DNA of 64,000 nt, from contig NZ_JACXAE010000043.1 of assembly GCF_014698965.1 (NCBI RefSeq), positions 85,362-149,361 on the forward strand. Reading direction: 5' to 3'. Origin of the DNA: Iningainema tapete BLCC-T55 (GTDB lineage: Bacteria > Cyanobacteriota > Cyanobacteriia > Cyanobacteriales > Nostocaceae). The position numbers and the translations under genes are program-made. Below are positions 45,804 through 54,911 of this stretch, one piece after another (the stretch's first letter is position 1; each line of letters opens with the position of its first letter). The notes beneath the pieces are model-generated. The model worked only from the letters and a program-made list of their open reading frames with translations, had not been told where the DNA came from and searched no databases.

Positions 45804-45908
45804 GGAAGATTCACCAAGAAGCTCACTCAGGAAGTGACCATATTCTTGGCGGTTATTTTACCTTCCATCAATGAAAGGCTCTCCCCATAACGGGACATAT
45901 AACACAAT

Positions 45909-45944
45909 CTGCAAGTTTGTTGCCGCAAGCTTGCAGGTTTTTTT
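45909..45944 (+). terminator. Rho-independent terminator
   Basis: CTGCAAG and CTTGCAG (45909-45915 and 45930-45936) form a stem extended by further partial pairing, followed by seven T at 45938-45944. It lies 106 bp after the SH3 gene. Confidence 0.75.
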
Positions 45945-46030
45945 ATGACTATATTAATTGCCCTAAATAATAATAATACACAATTTTTCGCAAATGTGTC
46001 AAGTTCAATCTACAACAATCGCCGATTTTC

Positions 46031-46061
46031 TGTAGAGACGTTCCGCCGGAACGTCTCTACA
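46031..46061. repeat. Dispersed palindrome (GTAGAGACG family), copy 3, overlapping a stop codon
   Basis: TGTAGAGACGTTCCG and its exact reverse complement flank a single C (15-bp arms). The TAG stop codon of the minus-strand kinase gene lies inside the right arm, so the repeat supplies the end of that reading frame. Confidence 0.75.
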
Positions 46062-47946
46062 ATTGTGGACAATTTTGCTGAAGGGGAATTTCAATTACGA
46101 ATTCTGTACCTCGACCGCATTCACTGTTACAGTGTAGTTGACCACGGTGTTTTTCCACGACAATTTGATAACTAATAGATAGTCCTAAGCCTGTACCAAC
46201 ACCAACAGGTTTGGTAGTAAAGAAGGGATCAAATAGGTATTTTTGCACTTCTATTGCGATTCCAGGTCCATTATCAGCAATGCGAATTAACACATGTTTG
46301 TTATCTAAAAGTTCTGTTTTGATTTCAATTCGAGGATCAGGAGTTTTATACCCACAATTAGAGTTGTTCTTCGAGCGTGGGGAAGTCAAAGCAAAGTTTG
46401 CATTTTTGATTACAGAATTATCTCGACAAGATTCTTCTAAAGCATCAATTGCATTGGCGAGTAAATTCATAAACACTTGGTTAAGTTGCCCAGCACAGCA
46501 CTCAACTAAAGGTAATTTGCCATAGTTTTTAATCACTTCTATTCCGGGATAATCGGGTTTATGTTTGAGACGATGTTGTAAGATCATTAATGTGCTGTCT
46601 AAACCTTCGTGAATATCTACAGCCTTCATCTCTGCTTCGTCATGGCGGGAAAAGTTACGCAATGAACGGACAATTCCCCGTATACGATCTGCTCCTACTT
46701 TCATGGAAGATAGGAGTTTGGGTAAGTCTGAAAGTAGGAAATCTAAATCTATGGCGTCAATTTCTTCTTGAATTTGTGGTGTAGCTGGACAATATTCATG
46801 CTGATAAAGTTTGATTAAGCCGATTAAGTCTTTGGTATATTCGCTCGCATGAGCTAAGTTGCCATAGATAAAGTTAACGGGGTTGTTAATTTCGTGAGCG
46901 ACTCCCGCAACTAGCTGTCCTAAACTAGACATTTTTTCACTTTGCACCAACTGAGTTTGGGTTCTCGTCAGTTCTGCTAAGGTTTTTTCTAGCTGCTGTG
47001 TTTGATTTTGGGCGTTAATTGCAGCTTCTCGATACCGTGCTTCTGATTGTCTCAAAGCTTCTTCTATCTGTTGTCGCTCTTTGATTTCTACTTGCAGTTG
47101 AAGATTGGCTTTGTGTAATTCAGCAGTGCGGCTTTGCACCTTAGCTTCTAAATCTTCATGATATTGACGTAATACTTGCTCTGCTTGCAACCTGTCGCTA
47201 ATGTCGATAATCAACCCATCCCAGAGAATATCACCATCTGCTTGCTTAGATGGTCGAGAAACAGCGCGAACCCATTTTAACTTACCGGTACGTGTCGTAA
47301 TTCGCCCTTCCCATACCCAAGGTAATAATGTGTCTAGTGACACGACCATTGAGTCTTTTAAGAATAGGCGATCGCTTTTATGAACAAGTGTATATATTTG
47401 GCGAAAATTTTGCTGAATTTGTTGTGGCTCTAGCTCAAATAATTGGCGACTAAATGAACTTATGTATGGACAAGATAAGAAGCCATTACTACGCAGCAAT
47501 AACTGAAAAATCACTCCTGGCACATTGGCACAGAGGTTGTAAAAACGCTTCTCGCTTGCACTCAAAGCCTCTTCGGTACACTTTTGCTCAGTAATCAATT
47601 GCGCAAAAAAGATAATACCCCCAATTTCACCGTTGTGCTCATACCAAGGACGACACTCCCATTTTACCCACTCAACTCCTCCATCCTGACGGACAAAACT
47701 ATCAGCGTCGCAATGCTCTACAGATCCTGCCAAACAACGCTGATGAACTGTTTTCCACTTGTCAGAAATTTCTGGAAACACCTCGTAATGCGATCGCCCA
47801 ATAACGCTACGCTGATGAATGCCATAATCTGTCAACCATTTGCGACTAGTGGCAATGTAGCGCATTTGGCGATCAAACATAGCAACAGCAGCGGGTGTAT
47901 GTTCCAAAAAAAGTCGGAAGAGTTCAGAATTGTTGTGCAAGTGCAT
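46057..47946 (-). CDS. PAS-PAS histidine kinase (paralogue A)
   Basis: The 629-residue soluble kinase has a PAS/PAC domain at about 10-120 and a second PAS-like domain at about 140-260. A coiled coil leads into HisKA, with the acceptor His near residue 351 (VAGVAHEINNPVNF), and HATPase_c ending GVGTGLGLSISYQIV. There is a non-conserved insert in the ATPase domain near residue 530. It is a close paralogue of the 926-residue kinase at 50772. No receiver gene is adjacent, so its partner is unlinked. The stop codon lies in a dispersed palindrome. Confidence 0.9.
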   Translation of the reverse strand: MHLHNNSELFRLFLEHTPAAVAMFDRQMRYIATSRKWLTDYGIHQRSVIGRSHYEVFPEISDKWKTVHQRCLAGSVEHCDADSFVRQDGGVEWVKWECRPWYEHNGEIGGIIFFAQLITEQKCTEEALSASEKRFYNLCANVPGVIFQLLLRSNGFLSCPYISSFSRQLFELEPQQIQQNFRQIYTLVHKSDRLFLKDSMVVSLDTLLPWVWEGRITTRTGKLKWVRAVSRPSKQADGDILWDGLIIDISDRLQAEQVLRQYHEDLEAKVQSRTAELHKANLQLQVEIKERQQIEEALRQSEARYREAAINAQNQTQQLEKTLAELTRTQTQLVQSEKMSSLGQLVAGVAHEINNPVNFIYGNLAHASEYTKDLIGLIKLYQHEYCPATPQIQEEIDAIDLDFLLSDLPKLLSSMKVGADRIRGIVRSLRNFSRHDEAEMKAVDIHEGLDSTLMILQHRLKHKPDYPGIEVIKNYGKLPLVECCAGQLNQVFMNLLANAIDALEESCRDNSVIKNANFALTSPRSKNNSNCGYKTPDPRIEIKTELLDNKHVLIRIADNGPGIAIEVQKYLFDPFFTTKPVGVGTGLGLSISYQIVVEKHRGQLHCNSECGRGTEFVIEIPLQQNCPQL

Positions 47947-48241
47947 AAATTAGCCGCAAGATGCTTTAGGCAAGCATAAATACAACCTGCATTCGGGGGC
48001 AAGCCCAAGTGCGGAAAAAGGTATTGTCTGTAATGTAACTTAATTTAACTACCTTTTAGTTACTTCAGCCTCCGAATTTTCGCTTAAATTATTATTCCCA
48101 TTTCTTCACAATCTTTAAATATAGCAGATTATCTCCGTATATGTTCCAAACGGTAAAGCAGAGCTATACAAGGAGCATTTTGTAATATTGGTAGTGCAAC
48201 CTAATAACTAAGCTGCAAGTTTCTCTAGTTGTAAACCAGAT

Positions 48242-48979
48242 TTACACACATACTAATACAGGAGTGTCAGATGCTTTAACTGTGGTTTTATCTAAATTTT
48301 GCGTAATAGCATAAGCTAGTAATTCGTGTGTCCATTCTGAAAAAATGCTAAATACTTTTTCAACTACCCTAAAAGCAGAAGAAAGCTGTTCTGGCGTAAG
48401 TTCTATTTTGGTGAGCAAGTCTTCTCCTGAAGTAACTACAGCGTGTCCAGTTTCAAGGTTGAGATGAAAATCACCAAAATATATGTATTCTTGTTTGGTA
48501 ATTGCTTTTAATTCCGCAGCAATTTCTGCTGTTCTCGAAAACAAAATGTTGCCCGTTGCTTCTATCGCTTCGATCGCCACTATTTTCATGACAGGATCTG
48601 CTTGTAATGTATATGCAGAAAGTTCATAGGACAACTGGCGAGTAACCTTGGTTTGTTCACTCCAAAGAAATCTTAACGCCTGAGTGAAATTCAACTGTTG
48701 GTTAAATCCTAGTTTTTCCAAATCTGTGACAAACCAAGCCCAGTGATGATCATCTTCATAGGTATGTTCGTTAATTATATGCTGAATTTTACTCACAGGT
48801 TGCTTTTCCCGGAATACATATTTATTCAAGTCACTAAAGCTCATAATAAAGTGAGCCATACATGGAGCAAAACTCAACCTTTGTTTTGGGTCTATACTTT
48901 TGTCTTGCATAAACTCAAATAAAGGTAACTGGGCATATTCTTGCTTCTTATCTTCAATCAAAGCCAATACTTCTTGCAT
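48242..48979 (-). CDS. Heme-oxygenase-like superfamily protein, putative diiron oxidase
   Basis: The 245-residue all-helical protein resembles the TenA/PqqC/heme-oxygenase-like fold. Candidate metal ligands are an acidic/His cluster in NEHTYEDDHHW near residue 70 and HLNLETGH near 175, a H-x3-E-x2-H pattern like that of heme-oxygenase-like diiron oxidases. Such enzymes do N-oxygenation, desaturation or C-C cleavage in natural-product and amino-acid pathways. It is divergent from an O-methyltransferase-like gene across 663 bp. Function is inferred from fold and motif only. Confidence 0.6.
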   Translation of the reverse strand: MQEVLALIEDKKQEYAQLPLFEFMQDKSIDPKQRLSFAPCMAHFIMSFSDLNKYVFREKQPVSKIQHIINEHTYEDDHHWAWFVTDLEKLGFNQQLNFTQALRFLWSEQTKVTRQLSYELSAYTLQADPVMKIVAIEAIEATGNILFSRTAEIAAELKAITKQEYIYFGDFHLNLETGHAVVTSGEDLLTKIELTPEQLSSAFRVVEKVFSIFSEWTHELLAYAITQNLDKTTVKASDTPVLVCV

Positions 48980-49642
48980 AAAATTATTTTCCTTTCTATC
49001 TTAATGCTTTACCGCACTAAATTAATTTTTCCAAGTGTTGTCTGAACTTCTTATAAATCTAATTTAAAATAAATCTTGAATTTTAGCAGCAGTAAAAACA
49101 CATAAATATGTATTTGTTAGTAAAAATAATCAAGCACAATTTCACGTCTATTTTTAAGTGATTTGCAGGGTTTTTCCTGAATCATTTATAAAATAATCTC
49201 TCATAAACTTGCTTGTTTTGTAAAATCTTTATGTTCATGAAGCGCTCATGATAGTTTGTTAAATTTGAGAAAGCTCATTTAAACATAATTTTAAAAATAC
49301 ATTGTTGAGTAACCAGATTTTGTAAAATGTGAATCACTTCCATTTCATCAACCTAGTTTCTTCAAATTAGATTAATAATTTACAATAAGTAGATTTACTT
49401 AACTCAACATCTATTTATATAAACAACATACTTTTTTCCGAGTTTTTACTACTGTCATAACTTAATTGAGAGTTTAAATTGTATTTAGATCACAAATCTT
49501 CTAGTAGCTGTGTTATCAGGTTGCGTGCTATCAAATTTGGAACAAAATAATCAAATCTACATCTTACTTAATAGTAGTTAGTTTTGATATTTTGATTATA
49601 TTCGTAAATAGATAATAGCTAGCAACACGGGAAAATAATTTC
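48980..49642. other. 663-bp AT-rich divergent intergenic region
   Basis: This lies between the heme-oxygenase-like and methyltransferase genes. No ORF, strong terminator or long repeat is visible; composition is extremely AT-rich. It probably contains two divergent promoters and unusually long leaders. Confidence 0.5.
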
Positions 49643-50725
49643 ATGCAAGAAGTAATAGGTTTGAATAAAAGGCATCAGCAAGAACAAAACAATATTGTTT
49701 TTCCACACAACAAACTAAATTTGATGCCAACTTGTGATGATAAATTATTGTGGGAGACGTGGATGTCTATGTTCCATTTTCCTACACTTACCATTGCTGA
49801 TGAGTTGGGGTTATTCTCTCTGATTAATCAAGCACCTGCTACAGCATCTGATGTGGCAATAAGTTTTGGTTTGGGGAAACGTGCAACGGAAGCGCTGTTA
49901 GGAGTAATGACATCCTTAGGTTATCTTGTGCAGCACAATGGCAAGTTTCAGCTTACAGGAGTGTCTCGCAATTTTCTGCTGCCTGAAAGTCCCTATTACT
50001 GGGGTGGAATGCTGAAACTTATGGCAAAGAATCCACTATCTCACTCTACATTACTAGAAGCATTAAAAAATGATAGATCTAGCGTCTATCAGGATCAAAA
50101 TGTATGGGTAATCCACGAAATAGAGCCGGAAAAAGCGAAATTATTTACTGGTGCAATGCAAAGCATGACTATATCTTGCGCAGTAAATGCGGCGAAGGAT
50201 GGAGACTTTAGTGGTGTAAAAAACCTTCTTGATGTGGGTGGCGGTTCGGCAATATGTTCTATTGCTTTAGCTCAAATTTATCCACAAATAAATTTCACAA
50301 TTTTAGAACTACCAGTGATATGTAAGATAGCAGAAGAATATATTGCGCAAGCTGGGTTACAAAACAGAATAGACACGTGTAAGGGAGATTTCTTTCGAGA
50401 TCCTTTTCCTTCTGGTTATGATGCAATTTTATTTAGCAATATTTTTCATGATTGGGGTTGGGAAAAATGTCAGCTTTTAGCACAGCGTAGCTTTGAAGCT
50501 TTGCCTAAAGGTGGACGCATCTATTTAAATGAAATACTACTATCTGATACAAAAGATAGCCCAATGGTTGCAACTTCATTTTCTATGTGTATGATTTGGT
50601 GGACTGATGGTAAGCAATTGACAGTAGCTGAAGTTAATGAACTTTTGCAATCTGTAGGATTCGAGAACATATCTGTCACCCCAACCCATTCTTACTATTC
50701 TTTAATTAGTGCTGTTAAACCATGA
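49643..50725 (+). CDS. O-methyltransferase-like SAM-dependent enzyme (COMT/hydroxyneurosporene type)
   Basis: The 360-residue protein has an N-terminal winged-helix dimerisation domain (about 35-115: TIADELGLFSLI, GKRATEALLGVMTSLGYL). A Rossmann methyltransferase domain follows with motif I LLDVGGGSA near 195, FHDWGWEKC near 275 and GGRIYLNEILL near 297. Members methylate hydroxyls of secondary metabolites, carotenoids or polyketides. The first ~27 residues are poorly conserved, so an ATG at 49724 is possible. It ends in a hairpin shared with the convergent kinase gene. Confidence 0.82.
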   Translation: MQEVIGLNKRHQQEQNNIVFPHNKLNLMPTCDDKLLWETWMSMFHFPTLTIADELGLFSLINQAPATASDVAISFGLGKRATEALLGVMTSLGYLVQHNGKFQLTGVSRNFLLPESPYYWGGMLKLMAKNPLSHSTLLEALKNDRSSVYQDQNVWVIHEIEPEKAKLFTGAMQSMTISCAVNAAKDGDFSGVKNLLDVGGGSAICSIALAQIYPQINFTILELPVICKIAEEYIAQAGLQNRIDTCKGDFFRDPFPSGYDAILFSNIFHDWGWEKCQLLAQRSFEALPKGGRIYLNEILLSDTKDSPMVATSFSMCMIWWTDGKQLTVAEVNELLQSVGFENISVTPTHSYYSLISAVKP

Positions 50726-50731
50726 TAAATT

Positions 50732-50766
50732 AGAAGCCCGACAAATGAATGCGAAGTCGGGCTTCT
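50732..50766. terminator. Bidirectional hairpin (CCCGACTTC family, copy 4)
   Basis: AGAAGCCCGAC and GTCGGGCTTCT form a perfect 11-bp stem around a 13-base loop, between convergent stop codons 46 bp apart. Confidence 0.65.
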
Positions 50767-50771
50767 GAAGA

Positions 50772-53552
50772 TCAGGTATTATCAGGTTGAGAAACAGGAA
50801 TTTCAATCACAAATTCTGTGCCTTGCCCTGGTTCACTCTTATAGTGTAGTTGACCACCATGACGGTCAACTACAATTTGATAACTAATTGATAAACCCAA
50901 GCCCGTACCCACACCAATGGGTTTGGTAGTAAAAAATGGATCAAATAATCGCCGCTGGACTTCTGGTTTTATTCCTATACCATTATCAGCAATGCGAATA
51001 GCAATGCGGTCATTATCTATAATTTCAGTGGCAATAAGAATTTGGGGATTTATCCTTTGTTCCTTGTCCTTTGTCCCTTGTCCTTTGTTCTCTACAAATG
51101 ACAAATGATTATTGACTAATGACTCTTGTAGGGCATCTATTGCATTAGCCAGCAAATTCATAAAAACTTGGTTGAGTTGTCCTGGATAGCAAACTATCTG
51201 TGGTAAATTTCCATATTCTTTGATTACCTCAATTCCGAGATTTTCCTGTTTAGGTTTAAGGCGATGTTGCAAAATCATTAATGTACTGTCGATCCCCTCA
51301 TGAATATCGACTTCCTTCATCTCAGCTTCGTCAAGACGGGAAAATGTTCGCAGTGACTGAACAATTTCTCGAATACGTTCGGCTCCTACTCTCATTGAAC
51401 TAATCATTTTTGGTAAGTCAGACAGTAAGAAATCTAAATCTATCGCCTCCATGAACTCTTGAATTTCTGACTTAGGTTCAGGGTAGGCTTGTTGATAGAG
51501 TTTAAGTAAGCTGAGTATGTCTTGAATATATTCGTCAGTGTAAGTCAAGTTACCATAAATAAAGTTAACCGGGTTATTGATTTCGTGAGCTACCCCCGCT
51601 ACTAGTTGTCCCAAACTTGACATTTTTTCACTTTGCACCAGTTGAGTTTGTGTTTTCTGAAGTTCTTGCAAAGTTCGTTCGAGTTGCTGAGCCTGATTTT
51701 GAGCAGTGATTGCGGCAGTATGAGATGTGAGGTAAAGCTCGGCTTGGTTGATGGCGATCGCTAATTGATCGACCACTGCTTGCAGCAATTCTACTTCACC
51801 CTCAGTCCAAGGACGAGTTTCACTCCAATGTCCGCAGACAATTATACCAACTTGACCAGAACGAGTTTTAATTGGTAAAACAATTTCTGATTTAATCCCA
51901 AAACGTTCTAGAAACTGGCGGTGTATTGGTTCGGTAAAAGTTGTTACGTCATTTATTTGCAGTATTTCTTGCCTCAAAAACATCTGCGTCACTGGTCCAA
52001 TTCTCTCAATAAAATGGTTCCCCAGTAAACTAGGAATATTCGGATTTTTTGCTTCTTTAATCGTTACCCAACAGAGCGGGTTAGCATCTGGTTTAAACCA
52101 AGAAAAGCTACAGCGATCAATCCTTAATAGTTGCTGAATTTGTTGAATTGCCGTTTCTAAAATCGTGTCTACGTCAAGTGTATTGCGAATTTGACTTGCT
52201 AAACTATTCAGCAGTTGTTCTCGAAGAGCTAACTCTCGGTATCTTGCTTCCGATTGCCGTAGCGCTTCTTCAGCAAGTTTGCGATCGGCAATATCTCGCC
52301 AAACACAGTAAAATACTTCTCTACCATCTAGAGGAATTGCGGTTAAGAGAACTTCTAATGGATAATCTTGACCATCCAGGCGACGAATTACCCACTCAAA
52401 ACGAACATTACCTTGAGCAAAAGCAATCTCAGTCAACGCTTGAGCCTTCTCTAAAGAATTTACACCATCAGGTTGATATTCAGGTGATATTCCCGATGGA
52501 GGAAAACCCATGAGCTGGTTTTTGTTCTGACAACCCATCATCTTGACAGCAGCTTGATTACAGTCGATAAAAACCTGTCCGTCGTAGATGAGAATGCCAT
52601 CTGCTGATCGCTCAAATAGTGTGCGGAACTTATTTTCACTTTGCCGCAGTGCCAGATCGGCAAGTTTTGTCAAAGTGATGTCCATCATAATACCATCCCA
52701 GATGATATCACCGTTGACTTGCTTGGATGGTCTAGCCTGTCCTTGTACCCATTTAATCCGCCCTGAGGGTGTAATAATTCGATACTCCTGCTTCCAAGGC
52801 TTTAAAGTCTGAGCTGAAATTACAACCGAAGAGTTAAATTCTGCTAAATCATCAGGATGAATCAGCGCAAAGACACGAGCAAAATCTTGTTGAATTTCCT
52901 CTGGCTCTATTTCATGCAATTCACGACAACCAGGACTCACATAAGAAAAATACTGAGTGTCATCTGCACTGATAACAAATCGATAAATCATTCCCGGTAC
53001 ATTAGCCGCCAGCTTTTGGAAGCGCATCTCACTTTGCCGTAAAGCTTCTTGAGTCTGTTTTCGCTCAATGATTTCCGTTCGTAGTTCTTCAATAACTTTT
53101 TGTAGTTCAGCGGTGCGATATTTGACTTTAGCTTCTAAATCTTCCTGGTATATACGTAAGAGTGCTTCGCTGGCACGCAGGGCATCTTCTGTGTGCTTAC
53201 GTTCAGTAACTACCTCAGTAAAAAGGATTACACCCCCAATTTCACCGTTATTTTCATACCAAGGACGACATTCCCATTTCACCCATTCAACTGAACCATC
53301 GTCTCGGACAAAACTATCAGCTTCACAACTTTCTGTTGCTCCTGCTAAACAACATTGGTGAACTCTTTTCCACTTGTCGAGATTAACAAACACCTCGTCA
53401 TGGGACATCCCAATCAAACTTTGTTCATTAACGCTATAATCTTTCAACCACTTGCGACTTGTGGCAATATAGCGCAGTTCGCGGTCCAATATAGCAACAG
53501 CAGCAGGTATATGTTCCAAAAACAGTCGGAATTCTGGATTTTGCAGGTGCAT
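50772..53552 (-). CDS. PAS-PAS-PAS-GAF histidine kinase (paralogue B)
   Basis: The 926-residue kinase has three PAS/PAC domains (about 8-120, 175-300 and 305-430) and a GAF domain (about 450-605). HisKA has its acceptor His near 657 (VAGVAHEINNPVNF), and HATPase_c ends GVGTGLGLSISYQIVV. Near residues 815-840 a GQGTKDKEQ-type insert is encoded by a short repeat tract (51053-51120). Its first 120 residues and its kinase core closely resemble the 629-residue kinase at 46057. It is cytoplasmic and without a neighbouring response regulator. Confidence 0.92.
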   Translation of the reverse strand: MHLQNPEFRLFLEHIPAAVAILDRELRYIATSRKWLKDYSVNEQSLIGMSHDEVFVNLDKWKRVHQCCLAGATESCEADSFVRDDGSVEWVKWECRPWYENNGEIGGVILFTEVVTERKHTEDALRASEALLRIYQEDLEAKVKYRTAELQKVIEELRTEIIERKQTQEALRQSEMRFQKLAANVPGMIYRFVISADDTQYFSYVSPGCRELHEIEPEEIQQDFARVFALIHPDDLAEFNSSVVISAQTLKPWKQEYRIITPSGRIKWVQGQARPSKQVNGDIIWDGIMMDITLTKLADLALRQSENKFRTLFERSADGILIYDGQVFIDCNQAAVKMMGCQNKNQLMGFPPSGISPEYQPDGVNSLEKAQALTEIAFAQGNVRFEWVIRRLDGQDYPLEVLLTAIPLDGREVFYCVWRDIADRKLAEEALRQSEARYRELALREQLLNSLASQIRNTLDVDTILETAIQQIQQLLRIDRCSFSWFKPDANPLCWVTIKEAKNPNIPSLLGNHFIERIGPVTQMFLRQEILQINDVTTFTEPIHRQFLERFGIKSEIVLPIKTRSGQVGIIVCGHWSETRPWTEGEVELLQAVVDQLAIAINQAELYLTSHTAAITAQNQAQQLERTLQELQKTQTQLVQSEKMSSLGQLVAGVAHEINNPVNFIYGNLTYTDEYIQDILSLLKLYQQAYPEPKSEIQEFMEAIDLDFLLSDLPKMISSMRVGAERIREIVQSLRTFSRLDEAEMKEVDIHEGIDSTLMILQHRLKPKQENLGIEVIKEYGNLPQIVCYPGQLNQVFMNLLANAIDALQESLVNNHLSFVENKGQGTKDKEQRINPQILIATEIIDNDRIAIRIADNGIGIKPEVQRRLFDPFFTTKPIGVGTGLGLSISYQIVVDRHGGQLHYKSEPGQGTEFVIEIPVSQPDNT
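51053..51120. repeat. CTTTGTCC/CAAATGA-type repeat tract inside a kinase gene
   Basis: Iterations of TCCTTGTCCTTTGTCC and ACAAATGA lie in the coding sequence of the 926-residue kinase and encode a hydrophilic insert between conserved ATPase motifs. Similar tracts are usually intergenic in Nostocales. Confidence 0.55.
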
Positions 53553-53656
53553 AAATTAGTGGTAGATGCTGTTGTGGTTGTCCAACTCAACAACACTGGC
53601 GTTGTGTCGTGCCAAACACTATAACTAACATCTAGCCAAAATAGCTTCCGAGATTT

Positions 53657-54772
53657 CTAGGAATTATTGCTTAAATAACTTTGCACAATTTGCAAAATTC
53701 GCTCGGCAGCATGTCCATCCCCAAAGGGATTTATTGCGTTTGCCATTGCTTGATAAGCTGTGGGGTTACTTAACAATTCACCAGTGGTAGCGACAATTGT
53801 TTCTGGGTTTGTTCCGATAAGTTTAGCTGTACCAGCTGTTACAGCCTCTGGTCTTTCTGTTGTTTCTCTCAAGACTAGCACTGGTTTTCCTAAACTGGGT
53901 GCTTCTTCTTGCAAACCTCCAGAGTCGGTGAGTACAAGGTGCGATCGCATAATCGCCCCAACCAATTGACCATAATCTAAAGGTTCAGTTAAGAATATCC
54001 GGGGATGATTGCCCAACATTGCCTGCAAAGGTTCTCTGACAGTAGGATTGCGGTGTAATGGCAAAAGCAAAGCTGTATCAGGAAACTTATTTAATATTTG
54101 TAAAAATCCTTCAGCAATATTTTGTAGTGGAGTTCCCCAATTCTCGCGACGATGAACTGTTGCTAGCAACACACGATAGTTCTCCCATTCTAACCCTGGT
54201 ACATCGCAGGTGGGAACACTTGCGGCAACACTTAAGAGCGCATCAATCACCGTATTACCAGTGAGGTGAATCTCTCCCAAAACGCCAGATTTTTGCAAGT
54301 TTTCTACAGCTAGAGGGGTGGGCGCAAAGTTCAACTGAGAAAGTTGAGAAATTAGCCGCCGATTAGCTTCTTCTGGATAAGGATTAAATAAATCATCAGT
54401 TCTTAACCCAGCTTCTACATGACCAACTGGGATTTGTTGATAAAATGCTGCTATTGTGGCGGCAAAAGCTGTGGTTGTATCTCCCTGTACCAACACCAAG
54501 TCAGGTTTATTCTCACTGAATAATTCTTCTAAACCGCGCAAGCTACGACAGGTAATATCGCTCAGAGATTGTTTTACCTGCATAATCTCCAAATTATCAT
54601 CTGCTTTAAGTTTAAACAGTTGCATCACTTGTTCAACCATCTCGCGATGCTGTCCCGTCAAAACTACTTGCGTTATCAAGCTCGAACGTTGGAATACCTG
54701 AATTACCGGGGCTAGTTTGATTGCTTCCGGACGAGTACCCAATATAATGTAGACTCGCTTTTGTTCAGTCAT
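53657..54772 (-). CDS. wecB: UDP-N-acetylglucosamine 2-epimerase (non-hydrolysing)
   Basis: The 371-residue enzyme interconverts UDP-GlcNAc and UDP-ManNAc for surface polysaccharide synthesis. It shows the family start ILGTRPEAIKLAPV, QGDTTTAFAATIAAF, GHVEAGLRT, the HRRENWG stretch and SGGLQEEAPSLGKPVLVLR with catalytic-site residues. It is cytoplasmic. It stands alone, so the rest of the polysaccharide pathway is elsewhere. Confidence 0.93.
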   Translation of the reverse strand: MTEQKRVYIILGTRPEAIKLAPVIQVFQRSSLITQVVLTGQHREMVEQVMQLFKLKADDNLEIMQVKQSLSDITCRSLRGLEELFSENKPDLVLVQGDTTTAFAATIAAFYQQIPVGHVEAGLRTDDLFNPYPEEANRRLISQLSQLNFAPTPLAVENLQKSGVLGEIHLTGNTVIDALLSVAASVPTCDVPGLEWENYRVLLATVHRRENWGTPLQNIAEGFLQILNKFPDTALLLPLHRNPTVREPLQAMLGNHPRIFLTEPLDYGQLVGAIMRSHLVLTDSGGLQEEAPSLGKPVLVLRETTERPEAVTAGTAKLIGTNPETIVATTGELLSNPTAYQAMANAINPFGDGHAAERILQIVQSYLSNNS

Positions 54773-54773
54773 T

Positions 54774-54848
54774 AGTTAATGGTTAATGGTTAATAGCTTA
54801 TAGTATATAAAAATTAACAATTAACAATTAGCAATTGACAATTAACAA
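54774..54848. repeat. Short 7-bp repeats upstream of wecB
   Basis: TTAATGG-type units (54774-54797) and AACAATT-type units (about 54811-54848) are tandem heptamer repeats of the kind found between genes in heterocystous cyanobacteria. Confidence 0.55.
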
Positions 54849-54857
54849 ATAAACATG

Positions 54858-54878
54858 AAAAAACCCGGATAACCGGGC
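54858..54878 (-). terminator. Rho-independent terminator of the small membrane protein gene
   Basis: Read on the minus strand, CCCGG-TTAT-CCGGG is followed by six T. It lies 34 bp beyond the stop codon of the 124-residue membrane protein gene. Confidence 0.75.
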
Positions 54879-54911
54879 AGATGTACTATTTGTCGAATGT
54901 AGTGGCAATGA

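Noticed and set aside
42277-50725. A contiguous biosynthetic gene cluster from the oxoamine synthase to the methyltransferase
   Set aside because: Wall proteins and a sensor kinase intervene, the genes run in different directions, and there is no carrier protein or synthetase. I keep only the divergent pair as a weak hypothesis.
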